Part shown: one piece after another, positions 50,601 to 59,556 of the stretch
How the letters are laid out: each line of letters starts with the position of its first letter
How positions within the stretch are numbered: the stretch's first letter is position 1
NCBI RefSeq assembly: GCF_900111485.1
Contig: NZ_FOIC01000004.1
Span: 62,001-126,000 of the forward strand
DNA length: 64,000 nt
Direction: 5' to 3'
Source of the DNA: Natrinema hispanicum
Lineage (GTDB): Archaea > Halobacteriota > Halobacteria > Halobacteriales > Natrialbaceae
The notes under the pieces: generated by a model
Told to the model about the DNA's origin: nothing
What the model saw: the letters and a program-made list of their open reading frames with translations, nothing else
Databases searched by the model: none
Program-made: the position numbers and the translations under genes

Positions 50601-51899
50601 TCAGCGACCGAAGTGTTTCCGGATCGTCGCTCGCACCGGCAGCACCAGCCCGCCGAACAGCGGAACGAAAACGAACGCGGCGAGGTCGACGGGCAGCGAG
50701 GCCGCGTCCACTGTCGCAGCGACGAACCCCGCGGCCGGGGCGAGTACGGGCACGACGTACAAATACGACGGCGTCCAGCCGGGTAGTCGCCTCGTGTGGC
50801 GGACGATCACGCCGAACAACAGCGGCATGAGAACCGCTCCTGCGAGCAGTGGCCCGCCGACCAGCGTCGTCGCCACTCCCACCGCGAGCGCGACGACGAC
50901 CGTCTCGTCGATCGTCACTGCTCCCCACGGGTTCTCCCGGCGGACGATGCGCGTTACGAGCAGCGCAGCTACCGCGAGCGCGACCACACCCGCTAACGCG
51001 GCGTACCACAGCGTTGGTTCGAGCGGCGACGCCACGATCTCGACACCCTGGACGAACGCCACGGTCGTCTCGAGTCCGTGGCGACTCGCCGAGAGCAACG
51101 CCAAGATCCCCGATGGATCCGCCCCGAGCGCGCGTACGTCGGCCCAAAGGGTTGCAAGTGTCGATTCGTTCGCGAGCGCGAAGTGACCGAGGCCACCGAC
51201 GTAGACGAACAGCGACAGCCAGAGCAGCGGCAACGAGAGATTCTGCCGACGCCACCAGCGAATGACGGGGTTGCCGGCCGTCTCCGACCGTGCGCCGGTC
51301 TGGGTGTCTCTCTCGCTCGAGTCGCCGGTTCCGCGCGTCGTTTCGCCTGCGGCACTCGTCGTCCGTCCGGCCGTCCCCGTGTCACTCCCTCCGGCGGTCC
51401 CGGTCCCCGTTTCGGTTGCGCTCGCGGTACGCTGTGCAGTGCCGGTCGTACTCGCGCTGGCGGTGCCGGTCGTTGTCGAGCCGGTCGCACCAGCGGTTGC
51501 GGTCGACGAGCGATTCGACGCGCTCGCGCTCGAGCCAGCCGTTCCGGACCCGGCCGTCGCTTCGGCGGCCGATTTCGTCTCCGATTCCGAATAGTTCAGT
51601 TCCGTCCCGTCGGTTTCCTCGTCGTCTCCATCGTTGCTTTTCCAGACGTCGGGCGAGGGCAGGCCGCTGGTCCGTTTGGCGACGTAGTCTTTGTGACCGA
51701 GTCGGTCGTAGGCCTGTCGTTCGACCGGATCACCGAGAATATCGTAGGCGGTTTTGACCGCGGTGAACTGGGCCTGTGCACGGTCGTCGTCGTTCAGGTC
51801 GGGATGATAGACCCGAACCTGTTCGCGATAGGCGTCTTTGATCTCGTCCTGAGAGGCGTCAGGAGAGATCTCGAGAAGGTCGTAGAAGTCCTCTGTCAT
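50601..51899 (-). CDS. Membrane-anchored J-domain (DnaJ-like) protein
   Basis: The protein has 432 residues. An N-terminal J domain (1-68) starts MTEDFYDLLEISPDASQDEI and has the HPD motif at 32-34 and the final YDRLGHKDYVA. It has no Gly/Phe or zinc-finger region. A low-complexity Ser/Thr/Gly/Ala segment (about 100-212) follows, and the C-terminal 210 residues hold about six membrane segments (LPLLWLSLFVYVGGLGHFA, LWYAALAGVVALAVAALLV, VVALAVGVATTLVGG, AVLMPLLFGVIV, YLYVVPVLAPAAGFVAAT, LPVDLAAFVFVPLFGGLV). It could recruit Hsp70 (DnaK) to the membrane. The full DnaJ partner is elsewhere. Confidence 0.85.
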   Translation of the reverse strand: MTEDFYDLLEISPDASQDEIKDAYREQVRVYHPDLNDDDRAQAQFTAVKTAYDILGDPVERQAYDRLGHKDYVAKRTSGLPSPDVWKSNDGDDEETDGTELNYSESETKSAAEATAGSGTAGSSASASNRSSTATAGATGSTTTGTASASTTGTAQRTASATETGTGTAGGSDTGTAGRTTSAAGETTRGTGDSSERDTQTGARSETAGNPVIRWWRRQNLSLPLLWLSLFVYVGGLGHFALANESTLATLWADVRALGADPSGILALLSASRHGLETTVAFVQGVEIVASPLEPTLWYAALAGVVALAVAALLVTRIVRRENPWGAVTIDETVVVALAVGVATTLVGGPLLAGAVLMPLLFGVIVRHTRRLPGWTPSYLYVVPVLAPAAGFVAATVDAASLPVDLAAFVFVPLFGGLVLPVRATIRKHFGR

Positions 51900-52028
51900 G
51901 TGAGCGTAGAGATGCTGTCGTCTGTCCCCTGATTATTGGCCATGGGTTATAATTTCAATGTTCGATTTGGTTCGGATTCCTGTCCGTCTCACTCGAACGC
52001 GATCGGACAGGCGACAGCGTGGTGACTC

Positions 52029-53294
52029 TCACGAAAAATCGGTCAGCGACGACTGTTCGGCCACGTGCTCGTCGCTCGTTGCAGTCTCCCCGGACGGCTC
52101 ACTGCTCGGCACAGGCTCGTCCCCGTTTCGTTCCCAGCTCTCGAGGCTGGTCTGGTCGGCGGCCGCGAACTCGAGGTTGGCCACGCGAACGCCGAGTTTG
52201 CGGACGGGTTCGGCCTCGAACTCGGCAAAGAGGTCGCGAGCGATCCGGTCGACGAGTTCGGGATCGTCGACCGGGCCGGGCAGCGATCGCTCGCGCGTGT
52301 TGACGTCGTACGGCGGCGTGACGGCTTTGACGCCGATCGTCCGGTAGAGCGCGCCTTCTCGCTGTGCGCGATCCGCGACAGCCGCCGCGAGCGTCTCGAT
52401 CTGGTCGTACTTCGGGGTCGGCTCCGTGACCGGCTCGGCGAAGGCCGACTCCCGCGAGAAGCTCTTGGGGTCGCCTTTCGGCTCGACCCGACGGTCGTCC
52501 TCACCGCGGGCGCGGTCGTATAGCTCCCGGCCGCGCTCGCCAAAGCGCTCGACCAGCGGCACCGGATCGGCCGCGGCGACGTCGCCGGCCGTCTCCAGCC
52601 CCATCTCCCGAAGCTCGCGGGCAGTTACAGGGCCAACGCCGTGGAGCAAGTCGACCGCGAGCGGCTCGAGAAAGTCCCGCAGTTCGCCTGGCCGGACGAC
52701 CGTCAGCCCGTCGGGTTTGTCGAAGTCGCTGGCGATCTTGGCCGCGCTCATCGTCGGTGCGACGCCAACGCTGACGGTCACGCCGACCTCCCGGCGAATG
52801 CGATCCTTGATGTGACGGGCGAAGCCGTCGGCGACCTCCCAGGCCGTGCGATCGGTCACGTCGAGGTAGGCCTCGTCGATGCTGACCTCGCGGACCACGT
52901 CAGCACAGTCGTGGAGGATTTCGCGGACGTCGGCCGCGACCGACTCGTAGTAGTCCATGTCGACGGGCCTGTAGTAGCCGGTCTCCCCGCGCTCGAGCTC
53001 GTCGGCCAGCTCGCCGGCCTCGTCCGCTGCGCGTCTGGGCAGTCGCTCTAAGGCCGTCGAGATGGCCTGTGCACTCTCGACGCCGAACTCACGAGCCTCG
53101 TAGCTGGCGGTGGCGACCGCGCCGACTGTTTCGCCCGGCTCGTAGCCCATGCCGACGACGAGAGGCTCGCCGCGGAGGTCGGGCTCGCGCAATCGCTCAC
53201 AGGAAGCATAGAAACAGTCAGCGTCGACGTGACAGACGATACGGTCCTCATCGTCCTCGCGTTCGACGCCCGGCAACCGCGGGCCATCGGACAT
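52029..53294 (-). CDS. dinB: DNA polymerase IV (Y family)
   Basis: The protein has 421 residues. It begins with the palm region IVCHVDADCFYASCERLREP, has the catalytic acidic pair in VSIDEAYLDVT near 142-152, and a little-finger domain in the last third (TIGVKAVTPPYDVNTRERS). It bypasses DNA lesions by translesion synthesis. The extreme C-terminus QSSLTDFS looks like a PCNA-interacting (PIP) box, expected in archaea. The start MSDGPRLPGVEREDDEDRIV carries a short acidic extension. Neighbours are unrelated, so it stands as a single gene. Confidence 0.94.
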   Translation of the reverse strand: MSDGPRLPGVEREDDEDRIVCHVDADCFYASCERLREPDLRGEPLVVGMGYEPGETVGAVATASYEAREFGVESAQAISTALERLPRRAADEAGELADELERGETGYYRPVDMDYYESVAADVREILHDCADVVREVSIDEAYLDVTDRTAWEVADGFARHIKDRIRREVGVTVSVGVAPTMSAAKIASDFDKPDGLTVVRPGELRDFLEPLAVDLLHGVGPVTARELREMGLETAGDVAAADPVPLVERFGERGRELYDRARGEDDRRVEPKGDPKSFSRESAFAEPVTEPTPKYDQIETLAAAVADRAQREGALYRTIGVKAVTPPYDVNTRERSLPGPVDDPELVDRIARDLFAEFEAEPVRKLGVRVANLEFAAADQTSLESWERNGDEPVPSSEPSGETATSDEHVAEQSSLTDFS

Positions 53295-53379
53295 TCGTCT
53301 ACCCGTCGATTCGTGCGAACCGACGTGAACGTTGCGCCCGACGCGGGATCGATCGACGGGACGCTCGCGGGGATGGCGG

Positions 53380-54111
53380 CTACAGCTCGTAGGCCATCAT
53401 CACTTCGTCGACGTACTCGTCGTCGATCGTGTAGTGGTCCTTGCGGATCGCCTCGGTGTTCCACCCGTGTGCAGTCAGGAACTCGAGTGCGCCGTCGTTG
53501 ACGACCGGCACACTATTGTAGACTTTGCGGTAGCCGTTGGCTTCGGCCCACTCGATCCCCCGCTGTAAGAGCGTGCTCCCGATGCCGTGGCCCCGGTAGG
53601 CTTCGCGGACGCCGACGGTCTGTTGGGCGACTTCGCGAACCGGATCGACCTGATGGAGATCCAGGTGGGTCCAGCCGACGACGTCGCCGTCGACGGTCGC
53701 GACGAAGAATACCCGGGATTCTACCGCGTTATGTCTGCTGACGGTATGTTCGTGCAGCAGTTGCTCGGCAATCGTCTCGGCGACGACGTAGGTCTCCTCC
53801 GCGGTGACGTCACGGATGGTCTCGATGAGGCCGTCGAAGTCTCGCTGGCGTGCGGGCCGAACGGTGACGGTGAACTCGCCTAAGTCGTGTTTTTCGATTG
53901 CCCCGAACTCGAGTGCGATCCGGAACGTGCCGCCTTCCTCTTCGAGATACCCGTCAGTTTTCAACTCCTCGAGACGGTCCTGAAACTCCTCGGACGGAAG
54001 CGAGACGACGTCACGGAGTTTGTGCCGTTCGACAGTCCCGTGTCGTTCGACGTACTCGTAAATTCGCCTGCTGTCTTCAGACGCAAACGTCGGCCGATCT
54101 ATCGCGTCCAT
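53380..54111 (-). CDS. HTH-GNAT fusion N-acetyltransferase
   Basis: The protein has 243 residues. Residues 1-65 form a short winged helix-turn-helix (ASEDSRRIYEYVERHGTVER, LKTDGYLEEEGGTFRIAL), and 70-243 are a GNAT acetyltransferase with TVRPARQRDFDGLIETIRDV and VGVREAYRGHGIGSTLLQRG. A group of haloarchaeal proteins has this same arrangement, in which the first domain may sense or bind DNA. The substrate is unknown. The ATG at 54111 is preferred to the one at 54132 because family-like sequence starts there. Confidence 0.9.
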   Translation of the reverse strand: MDAIDRPTFASEDSRRIYEYVERHGTVERHKLRDVVSLPSEEFQDRLEELKTDGYLEEEGGTFRIALEFGAIEKHDLGEFTVTVRPARQRDFDGLIETIRDVTAEETYVVAETIAEQLLHEHTVSRHNAVESRVFFVATVDGDVVGWTHLDLHQVDPVREVAQQTVGVREAYRGHGIGSTLLQRGIEWAEANGYRKVYNSVPVVNDGALEFLTAHGWNTEAIRKDHYTIDDEYVDEVMMAYEL

Positions 54112-54225
54112 ACGCACTGTATGAAGACCCACTGCTTATTCCTTGTGTATTGGTACCGTGTCCCTAACCGATCGTCGAGCGATCTGCTATCGCCACTAGT
54201 AGCTGAAGCTGCTGCAAAGCCAGTG

Positions 54226-54555
54226 TTAATTATAGCCGCGCCACTTCTTGCCGCACTCGGTACACTTGAAGAACCGCGTCGGCGGCTCGTCTGCCGAGGC
54301 GGTCTGTTTGAGGGTGTACCACGCTTCCTCGTTACCACACTCGTCGCAGATAACGTCGGTCGCCTTCGGTTTCCCCTCGAAGTTCGCGTTCTCGTCGGAT
54401 TCGATCACGTCGCCGTCGGTCTGTGACTCGGTCGTGACGAACGCGTCTTCCTGCTCGCGGTCCCGTTCGCTCGAGGCCCCACACTCGTCGTTCGTACAGA
54501 CCATGCGGTCGCCCTGGGCTTTCATCATCGAGCCGCAATCGTCGCAAAACTGCAT
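54226..54555 (-). CDS. tfs: Transcription factor S (TFS, TFIIS-like RNA polymerase cleavage factor)
   Basis: The protein has 109 residues. The N-terminal zinc ribbon is MQFCDDCGSMM with CTNDEC, the C-terminal one DVICDECGNEEAWYTLKQT with CTEC, and the catalytic acidic pair is in SADEPPTRFFKC. It stimulates transcript cleavage by backtracked RNA polymerase. All family features are present, and the length matches archaeal TFS. It is followed upstream by the beta-RFAP-synthase-like gene on the same strand. Confidence 0.96.
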   Translation of the reverse strand: MQFCDDCGSMMKAQGDRMVCTNDECGASSERDREQEDAFVTTESQTDGDVIESDENANFEGKPKATDVICDECGNEEAWYTLKQTASADEPPTRFFKCTECGKKWRGYN

Positions 54556-54648
54556 ATCGTGGGCCTACGAACTCGGCACGCAAAAAGACCCCACTTCGAT
54601 CGAGCCGGTCGCGTCAGGCCGTCCCGAACACACCTCACAGCGGATCGG

Positions 54649-55641
54649 TCACGCCTGCCTTCGATCGCCGTCCGTGCAAACCCAAGCCCCGTGTCGTGCC
54701 GGTTCCGCGAGGATAACCCGTCCTTCGAGTCCGTGGGCGGCGAGTGCGTCTCGTGCCGCGGCCTCGGCTTCTGCGGCGTGGGCGACGTCGGTGACACCGT
54801 AGACGACCGGTCCCCACGACGACTGGCCGATGCCCGACAGCACCGGACAACTCTCGAGCGATTCGACGAGTGCGCCTGCGGGCGGTCGGAAGACGCCACC
54901 TTGCGCGTCGGTGTACCAGACGCCGTTTTTGCGACCGATTTCGGCGATCGCCTCGCCGAAAGCCTCGAGCCGGCCCGCCGCAGCGGCGGGCAGCAGTTTC
55001 CGGGTGACAACGCCGGCAATCTCGTCTGCCACGGCGGGGTCGGCGCGTTCGACGACCGCGCGCATACTTGCGTCCTCGTCGTCGCCGCTGCGGCCAGAGT
55101 CTGCGTCGGGGACGACGACGAGAAAGCGCCACTCCGTGGGCAGGTCGTGGCGGGCGACGACCGGCGGGACCGTCCAGTCACCTTCGGCCGGCGGCTCGGT
55201 CGTAAACCGAGCCGTCGGGTGGCCAGCGTCGACGACGAATCCACCGTCCTCGAAGGTGGCGACACCGACACCGCTGCGGCCGCCCCGGCCCATCGCCGGC
55301 GCGTGCTCGCGGACGCGTGCCTCGAGACCGTGGGCGTGCGCCGTCGCCGTCAACACGGCGAGTGCCAGCTGGGTGCCGCTGCCCAGGCCGACGTGGCGTG
55401 GCAGCGATTCCTCGAGCGTGACCGCGACGCCGGGAACGGAGAGCACGTCGACGGCCCGACGGGCGTACCGGCCGACCAACTCGTCGTCGGTCCTGATGTC
55501 GGTGGCCGGTTCGGCGATGACGGTTACCCGCGGCTCCTCGAGAGCGACGCCGATGCCGCCGTAGAGTCGCTCGCGGGCGAGCGAGAGGTTCTGGAAGCCA
55601 ACGTGGAGTCGTGCGCCCACGCTGACGGTCGCGGTCGTCAT
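54649..55641 (-). CDS. Beta-ribofuranosylaminobenzene 5'-phosphate synthase-like GHMP-family protein
   Basis: The protein has 330 residues. It begins VGARLHVGFQNLSLARERLY and shows the GHMP-kinase-fold loop RHVGLGSGTQLALAVLTA at 83-100 and GRGGRSGVGVATFEDGGFVV, followed by MptG-like ARFTTEPPAEGDWTV. In methanogens this enzyme joins 4-hydroxy- or 4-aminobenzoate with PRPP to start methanopterin synthesis. Haloarchaea use folate, so here the protein may act in a pterin or folate route or on another benzoate. TFS lies on its same strand downstream. The assignment to the family is good, the function is not. Confidence 0.87.
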   Translation of the reverse strand: MTTATVSVGARLHVGFQNLSLARERLYGGIGVALEEPRVTVIAEPATDIRTDDELVGRYARRAVDVLSVPGVAVTLEESLPRHVGLGSGTQLALAVLTATAHAHGLEARVREHAPAMGRGGRSGVGVATFEDGGFVVDAGHPTARFTTEPPAEGDWTVPPVVARHDLPTEWRFLVVVPDADSGRSGDDEDASMRAVVERADPAVADEIAGVVTRKLLPAAAAGRLEAFGEAIAEIGRKNGVWYTDAQGGVFRPPAGALVESLESCPVLSGIGQSSWGPVVYGVTDVAHAAEAEAAARDALAAHGLEGRVILAEPARHGAWVCTDGDRRQA

Positions 55642-55862
55642 GATCGGTCTCTTGCTCCCGGCTATGGAGGCCCTCGGGAAGGGGGTTTCGACGGTGGCAA
55701 CGAGTGTTGTCGATCTGACGATGACTCGTCGGCCAGTCGACAGGGGGTGGCGCTACGAACGACATCCCCGGGTATCGATTCGAACGGGTTCGGCCGAACC
55801 GCTGCTTGGGAGGGGCTGACCGAGAAGGGGTGACTTATGGCCTTTCAACGTAAGGTCTGACT

Positions 55863-57590
55863 ATGAGCGGCGATAGCGAGTTCGACTACGGCAAAGACGA
55901 GGAGTTACGGAGCCGCGAGGTGACTGAGGGTGCAGAAAAGGCCCCACACCGCGCGATGTTCCGTGCGATGGGATTCGACGACGAGGACTTCGGCGCGCCG
56001 ATGATCGGCGTGCCGAACCCGGCAGCGGACATCACGCCGTGTAACGTTCACTTGGACGACGTCGCCGACTCGGCGCTTACCGGAATCGACGAAGCCGGCG
56101 GCATGCCTATCGAGTTCGGGACGATCACGATTTCGGATGCGATCTCGATGGGGACGGAAGGGATGAAGGCTTCGCTGATCTCCCGCGAGATGATCGCCGA
56201 CTCCGTCGAACTCGTCTCTTTTGGCGAACGCATGGACGGGCTGGTCACCATCGGTGGCTGTGACAAGAACATGCCCGGAATGATGATGGCCTCGATCCGG
56301 ACAGACCTCCCTTCAGTCTTCCTCTACGGTGGATCGATCATGCCCGGCGAGCACGAGGGCCGCGAGGTCACCGTCCAGAACGTCTTCGAGGGTGTTGGAG
56401 CCGTCGCCGACGGCGAGATGTCCAATGAAGAACTCGACGAGATGGAGCGCCACGCCTGTCCCGGCGCGGGATCGTGTGGCGGGATGTTCACCGCCAACAC
56501 GATGGCCTCGATCTCGGAGGCGCTCGGCTTTTCGCCGCTCGGCAGCGCCAGTCCGCCCGCCGAGGCCGAGTCACGCTACGATGTCGCCCGCGAGGCCGGC
56601 GAACTGGCCGTCGAGGTCGTCGAAGAACAGCGCAAGCCCTCCGATTTCCTCACCAAGAAGTCCTTCGAGAACGCCATCGCGCTGCAGGTCGCCGTCGGCG
56701 GCTCGACCAACGCCGTTCTCCACCTGCTGGCGATGGCCGCCGAAGCCGGCGTCGATCTCGATATCGAGGAATTCGACGAGGTCAGCCAGCGCACCCCGAA
56801 GATCGCCGACCTTCAGCCCGGCGGCCAGCGGGTGATGAACGACCTCCATGAAGTCGGCGGCGTTCCGGTCGTCTTAAACGCCCTCTACGAGGCCGACCTC
56901 CTCCACGGCGACGCGCTGACGGTCACGGGGAACACGATCGGCGAGGAACTCGAGCGTCTCGACCCACCGTCGATCGAGGAACTCGACGTCGACTTCCTTT
57001 ATACCGTCGACGAGCCCAAAGACGAGCAGGGAGCCATCCGCATCCTGACGGGCAACCTCGCGCCCGGCGGCTCCGTCCTTAAGGTGACTGGCGACGACGA
57101 CCTCCACCACGAAGGGCCCGTCCGCGTCTTCGAGGACGAAGAAAACGCCATGCAGTACGTCCAGGAGGGTCACGTCGAAACCGGCGACGTGATCGTCATC
57201 CGCAACGAGGGCCCACAGGGCGGCCCCGGCATGCGCGAGATGCTGGGCGTCACGAGCGCGGTCGCCGGGCAGGGTCACGCCGAGGACGTCGCGCTCATCA
57301 CCGACGGGCGCTTCTCCGGTGCGACGCGTGGATTCTCGATCGGCCACGTCGCCCCCGAGGCGTTCGTCGGCGGCCCGATCGGCCTCATCGAAGACGGCGA
57401 CGTGATCACGATCGATATCGAAGACCGCACACTCGAGGTCGATCTCTCCGACGAGGAACTCGAGGCCCGTCGCGAGGAGTGGGACCAGCCCGAGCCCAAC
57501 TACAAGACCGGCGTCTTGGCGAAGTTCGGCCGTGACTTCGGCTCGGCGGAAAACGGCGCGGTGACCAACCCCGGCGTCAAAGACGACTAG
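55863..57590 (+). CDS. ilvD: Dihydroxy-acid dehydratase
   Basis: The protein has 575 residues, typical of IlvD. Iron-sulfur ligands lie in GVPNPAADITPCNVHLDDVA near residue 60, IGGCDKNMPGMMM near 134 and CPGAGSCGGMFTANTM near 199-214, with SDGRFSG-type motif here ITDGRFSGATRGFSIGHV near 480. It makes 2-keto acids of valine, isoleucine and leucine synthesis from 2,3-dihydroxy acids. The start MSGDSEFDYGKDEELRS and the acidic composition are usual for haloarchaea. A 51-residue protein gene follows on the same strand. Confidence 0.95.
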   Translation: MSGDSEFDYGKDEELRSREVTEGAEKAPHRAMFRAMGFDDEDFGAPMIGVPNPAADITPCNVHLDDVADSALTGIDEAGGMPIEFGTITISDAISMGTEGMKASLISREMIADSVELVSFGERMDGLVTIGGCDKNMPGMMMASIRTDLPSVFLYGGSIMPGEHEGREVTVQNVFEGVGAVADGEMSNEELDEMERHACPGAGSCGGMFTANTMASISEALGFSPLGSASPPAEAESRYDVAREAGELAVEVVEEQRKPSDFLTKKSFENAIALQVAVGGSTNAVLHLLAMAAEAGVDLDIEEFDEVSQRTPKIADLQPGGQRVMNDLHEVGGVPVVLNALYEADLLHGDALTVTGNTIGEELERLDPPSIEELDVDFLYTVDEPKDEQGAIRILTGNLAPGGSVLKVTGDDDLHHEGPVRVFEDEENAMQYVQEGHVETGDVIVIRNEGPQGGPGMREMLGVTSAVAGQGHAEDVALITDGRFSGATRGFSIGHVAPEAFVGGPIGLIEDGDVITIDIEDRTLEVDLSDEELEARREEWDQPEPNYKTGVLAKFGRDFGSAENGAVTNPGVKDD

Positions 57591-57702
57591 TCGGCAGCCG
57601 CAAGCGAAATCTTTCGTTTCGGGGCCCGGCCAGCGCCGTCCCCTTCGATTTCCTGCACGGGTCTTTCCCGCCCCTGTGAACGACTCTCTGGTAGACAGAC
57701 GC

Positions 57703-57858
57703 ATGTTCAAGTATTGTCTCGAGTGCGACTGGCAGATGAGCACTGCCGACGGCTACACCGAGGAGGAGATTTCCGAGAAGGCGATCGAACACTTCGTTGA
57801 AACGGGACACACCGTCGACTCGATCCGGTTGCCGCCACCGATCGTCCTGCAAAATTGA
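57703..57858 (+). CDS. Small conserved protein with CxxC, 51 residues
   Basis: The frame starts MFKYCLECDWQMSTADGYTE and ends PPPIVLQN. A CxxC (CLEC) suggests zinc or a metal-dependent fold; the following part is an acidic helix EEISEKAIEHFVETGHTVDS. The short size and spacing are like haloarchaeal DUF1059-type small proteins, but I do not claim the family. It lies 112 bases after IlvD and may be its downstream cistron or stand alone. Confidence 0.65.
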   Translation: MFKYCLECDWQMSTADGYTEEEISEKAIEHFVETGHTVDSIRLPPPIVLQN

Positions 57859-57943
57859 CGTGGAAGAGACCTGCCGGACTCGATAGCTGGCGGTACCGTG
57901 TAAGAGGTCTCGATCGGCGTCTCTCGAGACGACTCTCTCGATC

Positions 57944-58375
57944 CTAGCCCCGTCGCTCGAGGATCCGATCGATGATCAGCCGCGTCGAGAGCAACTGGTC
58001 GTCGTCGCTTGGCTCGCCGGTGCTCGCTCTGCGAACCGCACAGTCGATGCCACGCGCCTCGAGTTCCGAGCGGATCGCCTCGTCGTCGTGGTGTTGGTCG
58101 TGACCGAGTGCGATCACGTCGGGATCGAGTTCCTCGATCGGGACGAAGATGTCTTCCTCGTGGCCGAGGATGGCCTCGTCGACGGCTTCGAGTGCGTCGA
58201 CGACGTCGCGTCGCTGTGTCGCAGGACAGATGGGTTTTGCCTTGTGGTCGACGTTCGCCTTGCGAGCGACGATAACGTACAGTTCATCGCCCATCGCAGC
58301 TGCCTCCTCCAGATAGTGGACGTGACCGGGGTGAAGGATGTCGAAGGTCCCCTGTGCGATAACCGTTCGCGTCAT
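57944..58375 (-). CDS. ribL: FAD synthase (archaeal RibL, cytidylyltransferase family)
   Basis: The protein has 143 residues. [20 protein letters not shown] carries the HxGH nucleotidyltransferase motif HPGH at 15-18, then the [20 protein letters not shown] region and the late [14 protein letters not shown] motif that replaces ISSTRI. In archaea this family adenylates FMN to FAD. The ATG at 58375 is chosen because the longer upstream frame is not family-like. It is on the same strand as the JAMM gene, which precedes it in transcription direction, with 64 bases between. Confidence 0.9.
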   Translation of the reverse strand: MTRTVIAQGTFDILHPGHVHYLEEAAAMGDELYVIVARKANVDHKAKPICPATQRRDVVDALEAVDEAILGHEEDIFVPIEELDPDVIALGHDQHHDDEAIRSELEARGIDCAVRRASTGEPSDDDQLLSTRLIIDRILERRG

Positions 58376-58439
58376 GGCTGTCTCACTCTCGATTCCGTCG
58401 TCGGTCGGGATGGCATCGTCTCGAGCATACAAGATCTCA

Positions 58440-58934
58440 TCATCGCAGTTCCTCGTCGATATCCGCCTGCGTGAAATCGAAGAAGTCCTCGGTCTCGGGT
58501 AAGTCGACGTCGAGGATATTCAACTGGGTTGGCTTGCCCTGTGAGTCGAAGGCTTTCCAGTCCGTTCGGCGGTAGGGCGCGCCGATGATGACGTGAACGC
58601 TGCCCCGACCGAACGTGTCCAGATCCGCGCTGCTCGGGCTGATCACGCCGTTAGGATGGGAATGAATACTTCCCAGTGCCTTCACGTCGTTTGGAATCTG
58701 GTTCGTCTTGACCGTCGCGCTGACGCTATTTGTCTCGGTGCCGGGCACCACGAGGATGTCCGTAATGACCAGCCCGTCCCGGTCAAGATCCAGCTGCTTG
58801 GCCTCGGTCCCCCGGAGAAATCCCATGTACTCGTTTGGGTGTGTCTCCTCGGAGGACTCGAGGGCGAACTCGAGGGTTTCCTCGGCGATGCCGAGGATCT
58901 CGCTCGAGCGAAACAGCGCGTCGAACAGCCCCAT
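58440..58934 (-). CDS. JAMM/MPN-domain metalloprotease (desampylase-like)
   Basis: The protein has 164 residues. The JAMM motif is complete: E35 (NEYMGFL), H91 and H93 in [10 protein letters not shown]101 and D104 (SADLDTF). It begins [20 protein letters not shown], matching the haloarchaeal JAMM1 group that removes SAMP ubiquitin-like modifiers from proteins. It probably needs zinc and acts in the cytosol. The ATG at 58934 is preferred to one three codons earlier. It is near the FAD synthase gene on the same strand. Confidence 0.9.
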   Translation of the reverse strand: MGLFDALFRSSEILGIAEETLEFALESSEETHPNEYMGFLRGTEAKQLDLDRDGLVITDILVVPGTETNSVSATVKTNQIPNDVKALGSIHSHPNGVISPSSADLDTFGRGSVHVIIGAPYRRTDWKAFDSQGKPTQLNILDVDLPETEDFFDFTQADIDEELR

Positions 58935-59021
58935 GTCTCTCACTGGGGCTTTGCGAGTGCTAAACGTTCCGATGCCGCTGGCTCCCGTCCCTGTTTGCTG
59001 TGGAGGGACAAACCGCGTGGC

Positions 59022-59432
59022 CTACGCCGCCTCGGAAGCGGCGTCCATCGGAATGAGCCCGTCGATCTCGCCACGCAACACCACCTCGTCGCGCTCGTCA
59101 GTACAGACCGCCGCGCTCTCTACGTCGTAGTAGCCGTCGCGTTCGGTCACCGACTCGAGACGTACCGTACAGGTGATCCGCTCGCCGGTGTAGACCGGCT
59201 GGACGAACTCGAAGGTCATGCTGCGTGCGAGATAGCGGAGGGCACCGCCGATCTTCGTTGGCAGCGTCGCGGTCAGCAGTCCCTGGACGGTCAACCGACC
59301 CAGCTCGTCAGGTTCGGTGTGAATCGGCTGCTGGTCGCCCGAGAGCTCGCCGAACTCGCGGACGTCCTCGTGGCCGAACGTCCGTTCGAACGTGTACTCG
59401 TCGCCCGCTTCGGGCGGGTGTGAGACATCCAT
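59022..59432 (-). CDS. MaoC-like hot-dog domain protein
   Basis: The protein has 136 residues. MDVSHPPEAGDEYTFERTFG starts the hot-dog fold, and the hydratase motif FGELSGDQQPIHTEP near 28-42 keeps the catalytic Asp and His, unlike the MaoC at 17082. It probably hydrates or dehydrates an acyl-CoA or acts as a thioesterase-like binding protein. The ATG at 59432 is chosen because a longer reverse frame contains no conserved residues before it. Neighbours are unrelated to acyl-CoA metabolism. Confidence 0.82.
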   Translation of the reverse strand: MDVSHPPEAGDEYTFERTFGHEDVREFGELSGDQQPIHTEPDELGRLTVQGLLTATLPTKIGGALRYLARSMTFEFVQPVYTGERITCTVRLESVTERDGYYDVESAAVCTDERDEVVLRGEIDGLIPMDAASEAA

Positions 59433-59556
59433 GCACGGATGGTCCCGACGGGTGCCCTTGTAGCTACTGTTCAACACGACGTCGAGAACGGCGACTCGAG
59501 CCACGATAGCTTCTTGACAAGGGTTATACGCGACCGCCTCCAACCGGCAGACTAAG

